Origin: Ephemerocybe angulata
Lineage: Eukaryota; Basidiomycota; Agaricomycetes; Agaricales; Psathyrellaceae
Direction: 5' to 3'
NCBI GenBank assembly: GCA_013368325.1
Contig: JAACJK010000219.1
Coordinates: forward strand, 62,001-126,000
DNA: 64,000 nucleotides
The notes under the pieces were generated by a model that worked only from the letters and a program-made list of their open reading frames with translations, ran no database searches and was not told the origin of the DNA. This document shows positions 12,996-22,920 of the stretch, piece after piece. The position numbers and the translations under genes were made by a program. Numbering within the stretch: position 1 is the stretch's first letter; the number at the start of each line of letters is the position of its first letter.

Positions 12996-13274
12996 CACGA
13001 TACGTGGGTAGTCTGCAGAAAGAGATAGTAGTCGATAGAAATGAGGCTGTGAGACTCGAAAGGTGGGATCAAACGCCCTCGTCTCTTGACCATGGCTTGA
13101 ATAGTCCACGCTCTCCTGGCTCCACGCTGGGTCTGCTATGTTTGGCCTCCTCCAGCGAAGAGAGACCGACGAGTCACCGGAGATAGGTTTCAAAAGGCAT
13201 CTCTCCTTCGAATAACATAGCTTAAGTGGCAAAGACAGGAGTCATGGGTTGCCACTCATCAACTTTTAACTTTC

Positions 13275-13284
13275 CTTCGCGAAG
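13275..13284. promoter_or_regulatory. palindrome CTTCGCGAAG upstream of A2
   Basis: A perfect 10-base palindrome 280 bases upstream of the A2 start. The same palindrome sits upstream of A4 (now displaced by a transposon) and A6. The adjoining sequence reads GAAGGAAAGTTAA on the reverse strand, which matches an unoccupied target of the 7.36-kb mobile element. A role as a promoter element is inferred from conservation among paralogues. Confidence 0.45.
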
Positions 13285-13635
13285 CATCGAATCCACGGAT
13301 TCCTGGTGCGTCAGGCTCACCCAAGCGTAAGAGTACCCTGCTCGACCCCCCTATAGCTTTCATCTATTCTTCCTCGTCCCCTTCTCGGAGATATTGTGCC
13401 ATGCCGCACACGAGGGTATGGACCCCCAATGATTCGACGCAGATATAGTCAGCTTGTGAAGTTACGCCCCCTTTCAGGCATAGCTACGTTAGTCTGCCAA
13501 CGGTATATAGACTGGGGACTCGTACCTTTGGAGTCTGAGGTTGGGCCTTGCAGGCTGCAGCAGGGGTGTGGATGTTCAGCCTTTGGTCGCGCTCAGTGCC
13601 AAGTGCCATTCGCCTCAAACCGGTACTTATTTGGA
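13285..13635. other. spacer with no supported gene
   Basis: Sequence upstream of A2 and downstream of the broken copy A8. A stretch near 13520-13580 resembles 17235-17300 (GGACTCG..., TTGGGCCTTG..., GTTCAG...), so it belongs to the duplicated background of this array. I see no gene in it. Confidence 0.35.
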
Positions 13636-13739
13636 CGTGTTAGGAACGGAGCGTCATCAGCGGCCCGCCGGTGATTCTTGGTCTGTGCGTAATCTAAATT
13701 AAGCGCCGGCGGCGCCTCCGTCCGGACCCTCCTCAAAGC
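13636..13739. repeat. short dispersed repeat, copy 2
   Basis: Second copy of the repeat at 10339-10421, with an extra 20-odd bases inside. It abuts the truncated F-box/MYND fragment A8, whose reading frame runs directly into it. Its insertion, or a deletion at its border, therefore probably broke that gene copy. Confidence 0.5.
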
Positions 13740-13827
13740 TGATTTCGTCGATGACTGACAGGCACTGCCAGCTAGGCATCGGTTTGCGCGATTGGCGCAC
13801 ATGAATTTCGGTCGCATCATGCATCAT
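13740..13827 (-). pseudogene. truncated 5' fragment of an F-box/MYND gene (A8)
   Basis: From ATG 13827/13824 the minus strand reads MHDATEIHVRQSRKPMPSW, then QCLSVIDEI. This is the N-terminus of the A3/A5/A7 subtype, which has the pattern VRQSRKPMPSWQYLSVTDET. The frame then runs into the dispersed repeat and terminates, so the F-box and all later exons are missing. Upstream bases up to about 13900 resemble the upstream region of A3. Confidence 0.65.
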
Positions 13828-14059
13828 GAACCAGGACAAAATCGAGAAGAATCAAACTTGAGATACTGTCTGTGGAGGGAAAAGACTTAGAATGGCGAAG
13901 AAGACCTTGCTGTTCCATGTGTGGCCGTATTTACTGGGTCATTCAGCTCGTACACCGAGGCGTGCTTATAAGTTAATTTGAGCATTCCACCAGGGACGTT
14001 GGAAACATAAAAGTCGTGTTCACGAAAGGACGATTAACAGCATCCACCAAGAGAAGCGA

Positions 14060-14200
14060 ACAGCACTCAGTATCGTTAAATACAGCATGAAAACATACAC
14101 ACTGGTAGTCGTTAAGGTAGTCACCCTCCAACCTGAATGATAAGCCTCGATCCATCCACAATATCACACTCCAGCGCCGTCGTTCAAACTCGTCCTCTTC
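14060..14200 (-). pseudogene. eroded 3' end of a gene D copy
   Basis: The segment matches the last exon and 3' flank of gene D (45930-46120). It shares CAGCATGAAAACATAC, TGAATGATAAGCCT and ACACTCCAGCGCCGTC. On the minus strand the pieces coding GGCGCTGGAGTG...GTGGAT and GAGGGTGACTA are present, but the acidic tail between them is deleted. It shows that a gene D copy once stood between A8 and A3. Confidence 0.6.
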
Positions 14201-14247
14201 CAATCAAGCACCAATCAAGTCCCACTTCTCACTCCCGCCGCCTTCGC

Positions 14248-16365
14248 CTATGGGAGGAAGTCGGAAATGAGCACAACAGCACTGGAGCCCCGCGCACTGG
14301 GATTTGACCTGTCCTGCATCGAATTTACCATCCGACCAGAACCACTGCATATTCCGATAGTCGTTAAAAAGGGAACAGGAATCGGTGGGATAAGCTTTAC
14401 AATCCGCATGGGAGGGGCGACGGCCCCGGAGGCGATACACCGGCTCTGCTCCTTGCACACTAGGGAAGCCTACATTCAGCGGATGTCGGCTCGGTGTGCA
14501 TCGTTACTCACCCTCCTTGTGGGATTTCCAGTGTCCCTTCTGACACTTGGCGCTACAGTAGCACACCTTGGATTCAATCGAATCCTGTCAGGCGGTTACT
14601 TCGACTTGTGGGGGATTGAGACGCACCAAGCGACACCCAGAGCAAAACTTGTAAGTTCCCTTCCCCAGCTCCTTCTTCCGACACTCAGGACGAGAGCACC
14701 GGTTGAACACCTCGCGAGCTCCAGTAGTGGAGTATATGAATTCATAAACACCAACAGCGTTGTACTTCATCTTCCGAGTCCCTGATTCACGGAGCGAATC
14801 GGGGACAGCTCTCATGATCGGCTTGGTAAAGCCACTTGGGACATGCAAGGACCCGAGGTTATCCGACGTGGCAAACTTACGTCCCGCAGGGAACGCTCTC
14901 TTCGCAATGCACATGAGGGGCGAAGGAACGACCTCGCCGAGGGGAGTTCGAGCGAAGGTGAATGCAAGGCGCATAATCCCTGTGTAACCGGACCTGTAAG
15001 GGCGGTACACATCGAAAAGTAGAGGAAGCCGGGCCTGGTGCCGGTTGGCCACACCCTTACCAAGCAGGTGGGTCTCGTCGACTATGTCGTCGGGAGGAGG
15101 ATACTGTATGGTGTGGGAAGTAGGAAGGGCTACCTGCTCGGCGGTACGTAGAGACACGGAGGCGCCAGTAGGCGCAGGCTTTCCGAAAGTCAAAACGAAG
15201 TCCGGCGGCACGTCCGTAATCTTGAGACTGTTCTCCCCGAGCTGGATAAGTGCGTTGTGAATGTATATTTTCTGGTAGGAAATAAACGTTAGTGATCTGG
15301 GATGGTAGCCGGAGCAGGTTGATCGGAGCGCACCTCGAGTTCCAGGGGCAAGGAACTAAAATTAATGTCGTACACCCGCTTGACCACGATATACAATCCG
15401 GAGATGAAATCCCAGACGACCATCTCGGTCGACTCAAAGATGGCGCGATCTCCGTCAATCACAATTTGCCTCACATTGGCGGCGTAGTCGAGAACAAGCT
15501 CCCCAAGGTGTCGGAACGAGGACTTCCCAGTCTCGCTGAAATGGCTAATCTCGAACGCTTTCAGCCTGTATGACTTCTGATCAGATTCATGTTCTCGCAA
15601 AAAAGTCGAGCAAAAACCCACATAACCCTTCCAGACCCGCCAGATACAACCACCCTTAGGCTATCCTGACGCATGGATACATTCATGGAGCTATAACCGG
15701 TCTCAAACTCGACGAAAGTCCCAGGCGGGAAGTCGATATGGGCCATGCCCCGTGGCTGGGGTCCATCGATGTCCTTCGCACTCCCCACTAAACCAAGGTC
15801 CCACAGCGTGAGAGCCTTACAGTTGAACGTCAGCAAGAAGCGACCTCCCGGGACCAGATATGAGGCCCCGCGTTGCGGGAGTACTGACACTTGATGGGAC
15901 GTGAAGGGTCCATGAGCAGGGTTCAAGGCAGGCGCATCGTCGGCGTGTGACGCGAAAGAGCCAGCACTCTCGATCAACGACTTGAAGCGGTATGGCCCCA
16001 TGGCAGCAATGAACAGCTGACGGGTGTCCATCGTGTCGATTGGGAATGTAGGAAGGAAGAGAGAGTGTTCGCAGCACACTTGGCGCAGAGCAACAGCCCA
16101 GACAGACTTGCGGTATAAAGCTTGATTAAGCGCCCGACATGTCTGCGGGAGTCGAAATAGGTTAGTGAAAGTAACCAGCAAGCTAGTATGATGGTCGAGG
16201 TGGAGGACGTACACTTTGGAGAGCAAGGATATCGAGAGGCTCAAGCAGAGCGGCGATCTCCATCCAGAGGTCGTTTGTTGTTTCGTCGGTGTCCGACAGA
16301 TACTGCCAGCTAGGGATCGGCTTGTGCGATTGGCGCACAGGGATGCCAGTCGCATCGAGCATCAT
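14248..16365 (-). CDS. F-box-like / MYND zinc-finger protein A3
   Basis: A member of the second subtype, with A5 and A7. It starts at ATG 16365/16362 (MLDATGIPVRQSHKPIPSW), followed by the F-box-like NDLWMEIAALLEPLDILALQ, an intron, and TCRALNQALYRKSVWAVALR. The centre has SYLVPGGRFLLTFNCKALTL and EMVVWDFISGLYIVVKR. A long exon then codes PDFVLTFGKPAPTGASVSLR and FDVYRPYRSGYTGIMRLAFT. The MYND finger is CSRPECRKKELGKGTYKFCS, then GC, and after an intron VCYCSAKCQKGHWKSHKEG. The tail ends VVLISDFLP at 14248. It is a close duplicate of A5 and intact as far as I can read it. Domain-based role: possible SCF adaptor, inferred. Confidence 0.68.
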
Positions 16366-16859
16366 GAGCCAGGACAATGGGAGTAAACTGAAGATAATCG
16401 AGCTTGGGATACTGTCTGGTGAAGAAGAAGTCGTTAGACCCACTGTCGCAAGAAGGGGTGTCCTGCGGCGGGCCTTGAAGCTTAAATGACGAAGAAGACC
16501 TTGCTGTTCTCTGTGTGGTGCTGTTTGCGGTACCATTATCGTACACCGAGGCGTACTTATAATTAACCTCAGCATTCCACCGGCGACATTGGGAACATGA
16601 AATCCGCGTCCATGGAAGAGAACAGCAGTTAGTATAGCTAGAAACAGCGTAAATACTAACCAGCCGAGTTCGACGAGATGTTCGATAATTAGGATAAGGT
16701 TCTCCTCGCAGAGAATCGCATTGAGGAGGCGCGGATCGCTGGGAGGTATGAGATTGAGGTAAAACTGTCGCTGCGATAACCACTATGAAATGGGTTAGTG
16801 GCTGGGACAGAGGATGTATTGGGAGGTCTGCTTACCAGGTCTGGAGGTGGTTGGAGTGA
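16366..16859. other. upstream region of A3
   Basis: This matches the upstream regions of A5 (45369-45600) and A7 (63100-63320). It includes blocks around ACTTATAATTAACC, GTGTGG and AAGCTTAAATGACGAAGAAG, so it is a conserved promoter segment of this subtype. No gene. Confidence 0.45.
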
Positions 16860-17205
16860 ACACAGATGCTGGGAAGATGTCAGCCAAACCGACCGTATAT
16901 TCGAGACGAAGCGCTACATACCTTTGGCCTTTCTCAACTTGGGAGAGGGCGACGGAGTAGGCGACTCTCCTATTCCTCGTCCTCCGATACTTCCTGCGGT
17001 TCTGCATATACGTCGTAGCGGTCAACTTCCTCGATGTCGACGTCTTCCTACAGCTCCCCCTCGTATCCCTGCCCCTGGCCGCCGACGTAGACCGCGAGTT
17101 CGAGCTCGAATGGTGCTTAGCACGTTCGTATCGTCCCTTGTTCCTCCTCAGGGACATTGTCCTCTCCGACTGTACCATCAGTCGGCGAATGCTAGACATA
17201 ATACA
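16860..17205 (-). pseudogene. internal fragment of a gene D copy
   Basis: Minus-strand translation recovers pieces of gene D (EEVDRYDVYAEPQEV and SSSNSRSTSAARG). Relative to 46590-46910 the frame is broken and the SUMO-like C-terminal exons are absent. It stands upstream of A3 exactly where intact D stands upstream of A5. This supports a former tandem array of A-D units. Confidence 0.6.
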
Positions 17206-17210
17206 TCTTG

Positions 17211-17500
17211 AATACCTCCCGTGGCGCAGTGGGACTCGGAGCTTTGAGATTGGGCCTTGGATAATGGAGTGGTGTTGGTGTTCAACGTTCAGTCCGTGGT
17301 ATCCATAACAAGTTGGTACCGGAGACGGCTAAGCGCTGAAAGCGTGACCTGAGCCGGTCACACCTTTGATGTCACTCCGTGACAGGTTACCGGGCCGTTG
17401 TTTGCACAACCTGATCCCAAAATGGTGCTGATTTTGTACATCGCATTGGTTGTTTGTTTGATGGAGGCCGCCCAACGGAACGGTACTGGTTGCGAGTCTA
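17211..17500. other. host flank of the left mobile element
   Basis: No gene is seen. The last bases before the element are GCGAGTCTA; the element begins with GAAAGT. Part of this stretch (17235-17300) resembles 13500-13575. Confidence 0.4.
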
Positions 17501-17529
17501 GAAAGTACCTATGAAAGCGAAAATGTAAG

Positions 17530-18591
17530 ATGGCCGGTAAAATCGACTTGTTTTTCGGCTATCGGGTCGACGATGGGATCTGGGAGATTGAGGCCGTGCT
17601 TCAAATGGTCCATGGGTTCGACATATGGGAAACGCAGATGCCACATGCCTGCGCACGGTCCAGGTCAGTAATTTCCTTTTCCAGTGCTAGGGTTCGAGGA
17701 CTTTCCAAAAGTCCTCGAACCCTAGCACTGGAAAAGGAAATTCTGAGCCTGGTCTGTGCGCGGTCAGAGTTGGCGCAGCGGCAGGCGCGAATGCTTGAGT
17801 TCAATTCCCGCGTATGCCAATATTCAGCTGGCCGAAAATGCGGGCGCCTAAGATTTGGACGTCCAAATTTCGACACGATGCCTTCGACCTCGCTGAAGTC
17901 CGCAGGGCTTTGAGCCTGCGGCATTTTATAACATCATATTCCTTGCCTCGCCAGCCCATTCTTCTCAGTTTCAAGCATAGAACAAGCATAGAAACACTAA
18001 GTACCTGCATGCCAAACAAAGGTAAAGGGAAATTTGGACAGCCATAAATCCTGACGCCCCACAGGCCACAACGGTTGCTGCTAGTTTTGCAAGCACCTGA
18101 TGTACACTGCCAAAGTGGTGTCTAAGTTGTAGACCTATGGTGGTCAGGTACATAGCACTCAGGAGTCAGAGAACTAGAAAATGGACCTTAGTTAAGATTG
18201 TGAATCTCGATTGCATTGGACACTATCCAAACCGAGCAGCAAGCTCTAAATTCTTGGATGATGGACCTTGACAAGTGTCAAGATCTTGATATCAGCATCA
18301 ATAATTTGTCAATAATTGCGGCTTATATTTTGATTATATTCTGCTGATTTTAAGCTTTCGATGCTTTCGTGCGCCCTTGGGACCCGGAGGTGAATTGAAC
18401 GCGACTGCCCAGCGCCAACACGCGTCTGCACGTGTCGAGTTATGTTTGCCTATGTAAGCAATGTTGGGCCCCTAACTCTGTGGGGCAGGCAGCTATGGTT
18501 TCGACACGACGTCTCACAATGCGCATTGTGAACCCCTAGAGTCAGACATCTATTGCCAGCAACACTTGACCCAGACTACCACAGGACAACC
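17530..18591. other. 5' non-coding part of the element
   Basis: About 1 kb between the element end and the nuclease start. An open frame at 17530-17913 runs through the hairpin and is not convincing as a gene. At 17770-17820 there are bases resembling tRNA promoter boxes (TGGCGCAGCGG and GTTCAATTCC), but they are too close together for a tRNA. The rest is AT-rich (18170-18350) and probably carries the nuclease promoter. Confidence 0.4.
17670..17742. repeat. perfect 35-base hairpin inside the element, left copy
   Basis: Two arms of 35 bases (17670-17704 and 17708-17742) are exact reverse complements around a 3-base loop, CCA. Pairing continues imperfectly outward to about 17651 and 17762 (GCGCAC...CCAGG...CAG on both sides). 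The identical hairpin is in the right copy. It lies about 170 bases from the element end, a place where recombinase or accessory-protein sites would be expected; function is inferred. Confidence 0.85.
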
Positions 18592-20596
18592 ATGGGCATC
18601 AGTAAATTATGGGAGGTAAGCCAAATCTACACTTTTTCATGGTATCCACAGTACTCTGACAAGTTTCGAATGAAGGCACTTCGCCCGGCAGCAGACGTAC
18701 AATCATTCTCAGAGCTCATTACCTCCGATGCTCTCACCCGCCGCATGAACGGCGAGAGTCTACCCATAATCGGAGTTGATGCGAGGTGCGTGCCGGGATT
18801 TATGTGATATTGTGCCCTAGCTGACCCCACGTTCCCAGTCCCCTCATGTACGCTGCAAAGGCAGCCGCTGCCAATAAAGCGCGTGAAATAAACTCTTGTA
18901 CACAGATTGGGAGAGAAACTGAGGTGGCTTGTTTGCGCCTGAGCGCTGAGCAGTGGACTCGGCTTCCGGCGCTTATTGTCGTGGTTTTTGATGGGCCACA
19001 GAGGCCCCCGGTCAAGCGGGGCAAGCAAGTTTGGTCCACACAGGTTCATCAGTTGGAGCCGCAGTTCCGTGAGCTGTTGGAGACGATGGGTTTCTATTGT
19101 GAGACGGTATGTTTGGCTGCGCTCTAAGCATGGTATAAAGCTTATTTAACATTCTGAAGGCTCCTGGCGAGGCAGAAGCACACCTTGCTATGCTCAATAA
19201 GACCGGGAAGATTCATTATGTTCTCACCTGTGATAGTGATGTATTTCTCTTTGGGGCAGAGACTGTGATCCGAACGTGAGCTCAGACGGTCAGACCCCTG
19301 GAATGCCTTACTAACACATTGTAGGCCCCATAATTCTGCTAACCGTGATGAAGTTGAGGTATATACTGCCTCCGCCTTGGAGACACATGATGCAGGGCTA
19401 TCGTTGCATGGACTTATACTTATCGCCATATTGGCTGGTGGAGACTATGCCGAGGTGCGTTGAGCTTGGTAGTGTGCATGTTCCTGGAGGATAACTAACA
19501 TATCTAATTCTCTTAGGGAGTAATGTCGTTTGAACTGGCAAGGAAACTAGCTCGCACATCATTGGCATTCGAGCTATACATCATCATCCAGACCGAAACC
19601 CCTTTAGAACATGACCCGGCTGTCTCGATGTATCACTGGCGTAAGGCTCTTCGAGCCGAACTGGTTCGGGGCACCCGAATTGGGCGCCGCGCACTATCCG
19701 TTGCAGCCAAGCTCCCGGAAGTGTTTCCCAGTTCCGACTTAGTGGGACTCTATGTTAACCCAGTAGTGGGCCCAAGCGACAACTCAGGTGCAGCTGATTG
19801 GGCTGTTCAGCTGCCGAATTCTGCGGCTATCACTCGCCTTGCGTCGGTGGGCTTCCGATGGAGCTGGACAAGGACCGTGGATTTCCTTCGTGAAGTTTGG
19901 GCTGGGTGCATCCTGCACCACTTCTTAACAGTGTGTATTCATTCTCTCTCATGCTATAACTCTCTTATAATTAAATAGGGTCACATTGAGAATGAAGCTG
20001 GTGAGGCATGCCCTCGCTGCCTTGATCCCAATGATCCGTATATCATCCACTTTGGGACATCGGATGGGAATTTGGACTCGGAGCATCCAGCAGCACTCAC
20101 TTGTCGTATCCGTATTGGGATAAGACATGTTGAGTCTGCTGTGGTGTCAGCTTGGCGTGAGCTGAATGGCCACGAGGCTGCGCCTAACCATGTCAAAGCT
20201 ACAGGCACCATTCTCATCACGCTCCCTGCGCTGGTCGTCCTTTTTGGAGCTCCCGAGCTGGTTGATCGCCATTGCGCCCCATCTCCATTAAGCCGTGTCC
20301 TCTTTCATCAGTGCATACGCTACATGAAATTGCTTCGGGAAGAGGAGGAGGTGGCTTTGACTAGCACGGATGAAGAAACACATGAGGTATGTTGGTCTAT
20401 TCATTCTCACTAGCTACTGTTGCTCATCGTCTTCACGTATGATTTAATGCAGGTTATACTTGACTTCTCCAGCCCTGGTTCTCCCGTGCAGTATGCTGTT
20501 ACACGGCATGGCACAGAAGCCGAAGTTATTTCGCTCCTTGGCTTTGGAGTTCCGCCTAGTTCAGGGTCGTGTTATTTTCATTTTTGCAATCTGTAA
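18592..20596 (+). CDS. XPG/Rad2/FEN1-family structure-specific nuclease
   Basis: Eight exons (18592-18615, 18652-18785, 18839-19106, 19160-19275, 19325-19454, 19517-19930, 19979-20386, 20453-20596) join in phase to 545 codons plus stop. The start MGISKLWE is the classic XPG N-terminus, where Gly2 becomes the mature end. All seven metal-binding acidic residues of the family are visible: D51 (IGVDAS), D104 (VVVFDGPQRP), E146 and E148 (APGEAEAHLAMLN), D167 and D169 (LTCDSDVFLFG) and D221 (LAGGDYAEG). Such enzymes cut flaps or Holliday junctions in DNA. The C-terminal 320 residues after the XPG-I core match nothing I know. The gene is carried in the mobile element 7.5 kb upstream of the recombinase, with the retrotransposon between them. 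This copy looks intact. Its role in transposition is inferred. Confidence 0.88.
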
Positions 20597-20645
20597 TGCA
20601 TTTTGTGCTATTGTAACATGTATTTGTAACGCTTTAATTAATTGA

Positions 20646-20650
20646 CATAT
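20646..20650. repeat. target-site duplication CATAT, left side
   Basis: CATAT precedes the left LTR and recurs directly after the right LTR (27861-27865). The unoccupied site with a single CATAT is preserved in the right element copy (39230-39234, reverse strand). Confidence 0.95.
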
Positions 20651-21200
20651 TGTCGTGAACACCGGTCAGCCTACCTATTTTCTCTTCTTTTCCTTTCACT
20701 TCCTCCTTTACTATTCATTCGTGCGCATTCCTGCACACTCTTGCACACCTTTGCACATCCTTGCACACCTTCACACTGCCTTCGCTCTTCTGAGCCTTCC
20801 CCTCACTTCATGCACAGCATGTTCGTGCTTCTTATTCTCGTGCACAGCACGTTCACACCTTGTTCACACCTTTGTTCTCAGGCGCACTGCCCGCGCGCTG
20901 CCTTTTAGTCATATCGACTCATATGGACTCTATTGTTCTTTGGATCATTCTATTGTTCTATTTTCATTCGAGATCATCTGGACACATATATACTCGTAGC
21001 TACTCGTTCATTATTCCCCACTTGATCTCTTTGACTATACAGGTACATAGTCGCTTTGCTCCTATTCCCTGTATCCTATTTACCTTTGACTATACAGCTC
21101 TTGTATCTGCATCGCTGCTCATCGCTCGTCCGACCTCTGCTCCTCTGCTCTCTGCTCTCTGCTCGTCGCTCGTCCGACATCAGCCGGCGTCTTCGCCACA
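20651..21200 (+). repeat. 5' LTR
   Basis: 550 bases beginning TGTCGTGAACACC and ending CTTCGCCACA. Line by line it is identical to the 3' LTR. It contains a run of TTGCACACC-like units (20728-20778) and GCTC-rich repeats near the 3' end. I see no clear tRNA primer-binding match directly after it. Confidence 0.95.
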
Positions 21201-21648
21201 TTAGATCAAGTCCTCCCAACTGCGCCGACGTCCATCGTCCTCGCAGCCCCTGCTAGCCGGCACCATCGCGCCCACCCGTTCCCCCTCACCTGCAACCTCT
21301 GACGGCTCTGAACCGGACAGCTGTGCACCGTACCTTCACGGCCTACAGATCGACTCCGCCTACCTCCGATCCACCACTGATCCAGTCTGGTCCTCAGTCT
21401 ACTGGTACATCGACCGGAACGGCTCGACTGTCTACACCGACTGCGCAGAACAACCCTGCCCCCACGCTAAGGAAACCCAGGATTCCATCCCAGGCTTCTA
21501 CCTCTCTGGCCTTCGTGGAGAACTAGTCCTACCACTAGTCCCACAGTACCTGCACCCTACCAGCCCGCCTAGTCGCGTCCCACCCCCATCGTCACCACCG
21601 CCGCCGTACTCTCCGAAGCTCCCCGACTACCCAAGTCCACCTCCTGCC

Positions 21649-22920
21649 ATGTCAGATGATCGCATCGAAGCCCTCTTCGAGAGGCTCATAGAAGCCCAGA
21701 CAAAGACCAACGACCAGTTGACCGCGCTGGCCGCAGCTCAAAACCAAGCCCGATCTGCACCTGCACCTGTTCCAGCCACCAACACCACCCAGGTTGGGGC
21801 TGTCAATGTGTCCACCGGCTCCAGTATGGCTCGCCCGGAGCCTTTCAAGGGAGGTTCCGCCGACGCCCGGCGATTCCTCCAGTACTACACCATGTGGGCC
21901 CGATCGAAGGAAGCTCCCCTCAACAAGCTCAACACTACCACCGGCTTCCACGAGATCGCTCCCGAGCAGTGGATCATCCATGCCCTCTCGCTCTTGCAGG
22001 GGGAAGCCGCGATATGGGCCGTCCGCTACCTCCAAGACATCGAGGCCCATGCCACCACCCAAGCTGCTGCTGCAGCCGCTACCGCAGCCAACCAGACCGC
22101 TGTCCCCGTCACCCCTTTCCCCTTCAGCGGATCGTGGGACGAGTTCGTCAAGGCCTTCAAGGCCCGCTTCATGGCCTCGGACGACAACGCCGAAGCCCAG
22201 AGGGAGCTCGAGTCCATCACCCAGGGCAACAAGACGGTTGCGCAGTACGCAGCGCGCTTCCAGGAGGTCTCCGGACGCACGGACTACTCCGAGTCGGACC
22301 TTGGCCATCGCTTCAAGCAGGGCCTCTCCAAGGACGCCCGTGCCTGGCTGACCATGGCCTCCTTCGCCAAAGCACCCGCCACCTTCGAGGAGCTTGTCCA
22401 GCTCGCTGTCAAGGTTGACTTCCACATGCGCGATAGCATGGCGGAAGGCCCTCGTACCAAGGGTTCCACTGCCTACTCCCCTCCCACTGCTGCTCGCGAC
22501 CCCTACGCCATGGATGTCGACGCTAGTCGAAGCTCGACGGCTCGCACCCGCGAAGACTTCACCAAGCTCATGCGAGGTCGCTGCTACGGGTGTGGCTCCA
22601 AGGCCCACCTGAAGTCGGCAGGAGGACACGAGGCCACCAAGTGTGGATACTGCGCCCGCATCGGGCACATCGAGGCTGTCTGCCAGGACAAGTACCTAGG
22701 CAACGAGAAAGGCCGAGGAGCCCGACGCTCCCAGAAGGCAGCTGCCACGACCAGCGACACCCCCTTCACCCTCTTCCCAGGCGAGACCTCTGCCCCCAAC
22801 ATCTCGTCCCCTGCCCCTTCGACGACGCCCGAGGACCCTAGGTTCACACGCCTAGAGGCTGCCCTCGCCGAGCAGAACCGTCTCTTTGGGCTCCTCGCCA
22901 ACGACAAGCCGGGTTTTTGA
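21649..22920 (+). CDS. retrotransposon Gag
   Basis: 423 codons from ATG 21649 to TGA 22918-22920. The body resembles gypsy Gag (FKGGSADARRFLQYY, WAVRYLQDI, FKARFMASDDNAEAQRELES). Near the C-terminus there is a zinc knuckle of the form C-X2-C-X4-H-X4-C (CGYCARIGHIEAVC), preceded by a second Cys-rich stretch (CYGCGSKAH). It forms the particle and binds element RNA in the family. The gene appears intact; Pol follows in the -1 frame. Confidence 0.92.
   Translation: MSDDRIEALFERLIEAQTKTNDQLTALAAAQNQARSAPAPVPATNTTQVGAVNVSTGSSMARPEPFKGGSADARRFLQYYTMWARSKEAPLNKLNTTTGFHEIAPEQWIIHALSLLQGEAAIWAVRYLQDIEAHATTQAAAAAATAANQTAVPVTPFPFSGSWDEFVKAFKARFMASDDNAEAQRELESITQGNKTVAQYAARFQEVSGRTDYSESDLGHRFKQGLSKDARAWLTMASFAKAPATFEELVQLAVKVDFHMRDSMAEGPRTKGSTAYSPPTAARDPYAMDVDASRSSTARTREDFTKLMRGRCYGCGSKAHLKSAGGHEATKCGYCARIGHIEAVCQDKYLGNEKGRGARRSQKAAATTSDTPFTLFPGETSAPNISSPAPSTTPEDPRFTRLEAALAEQNRLFGLLANDKPGF
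22911..22917 (+). promoter_or_regulatory. probable -1 ribosomal frameshift site between gag and pol
   Basis: The gag frame ends G GGT TTT TGA. GGGTTTT fits the X XXY YYZ slippery pattern and is directly followed by the gag stop. A -1 slip there continues straight into the pol frame, which has no convincing ATG start. The heptamer is seen; its use is inferred. Confidence 0.6.

Noticed and set aside
21652..22668. 338-codon minus-strand frame in the retrotransposon
   Set aside because: It is antisense to gag and Gly/Val rich, a codon-bias shadow.
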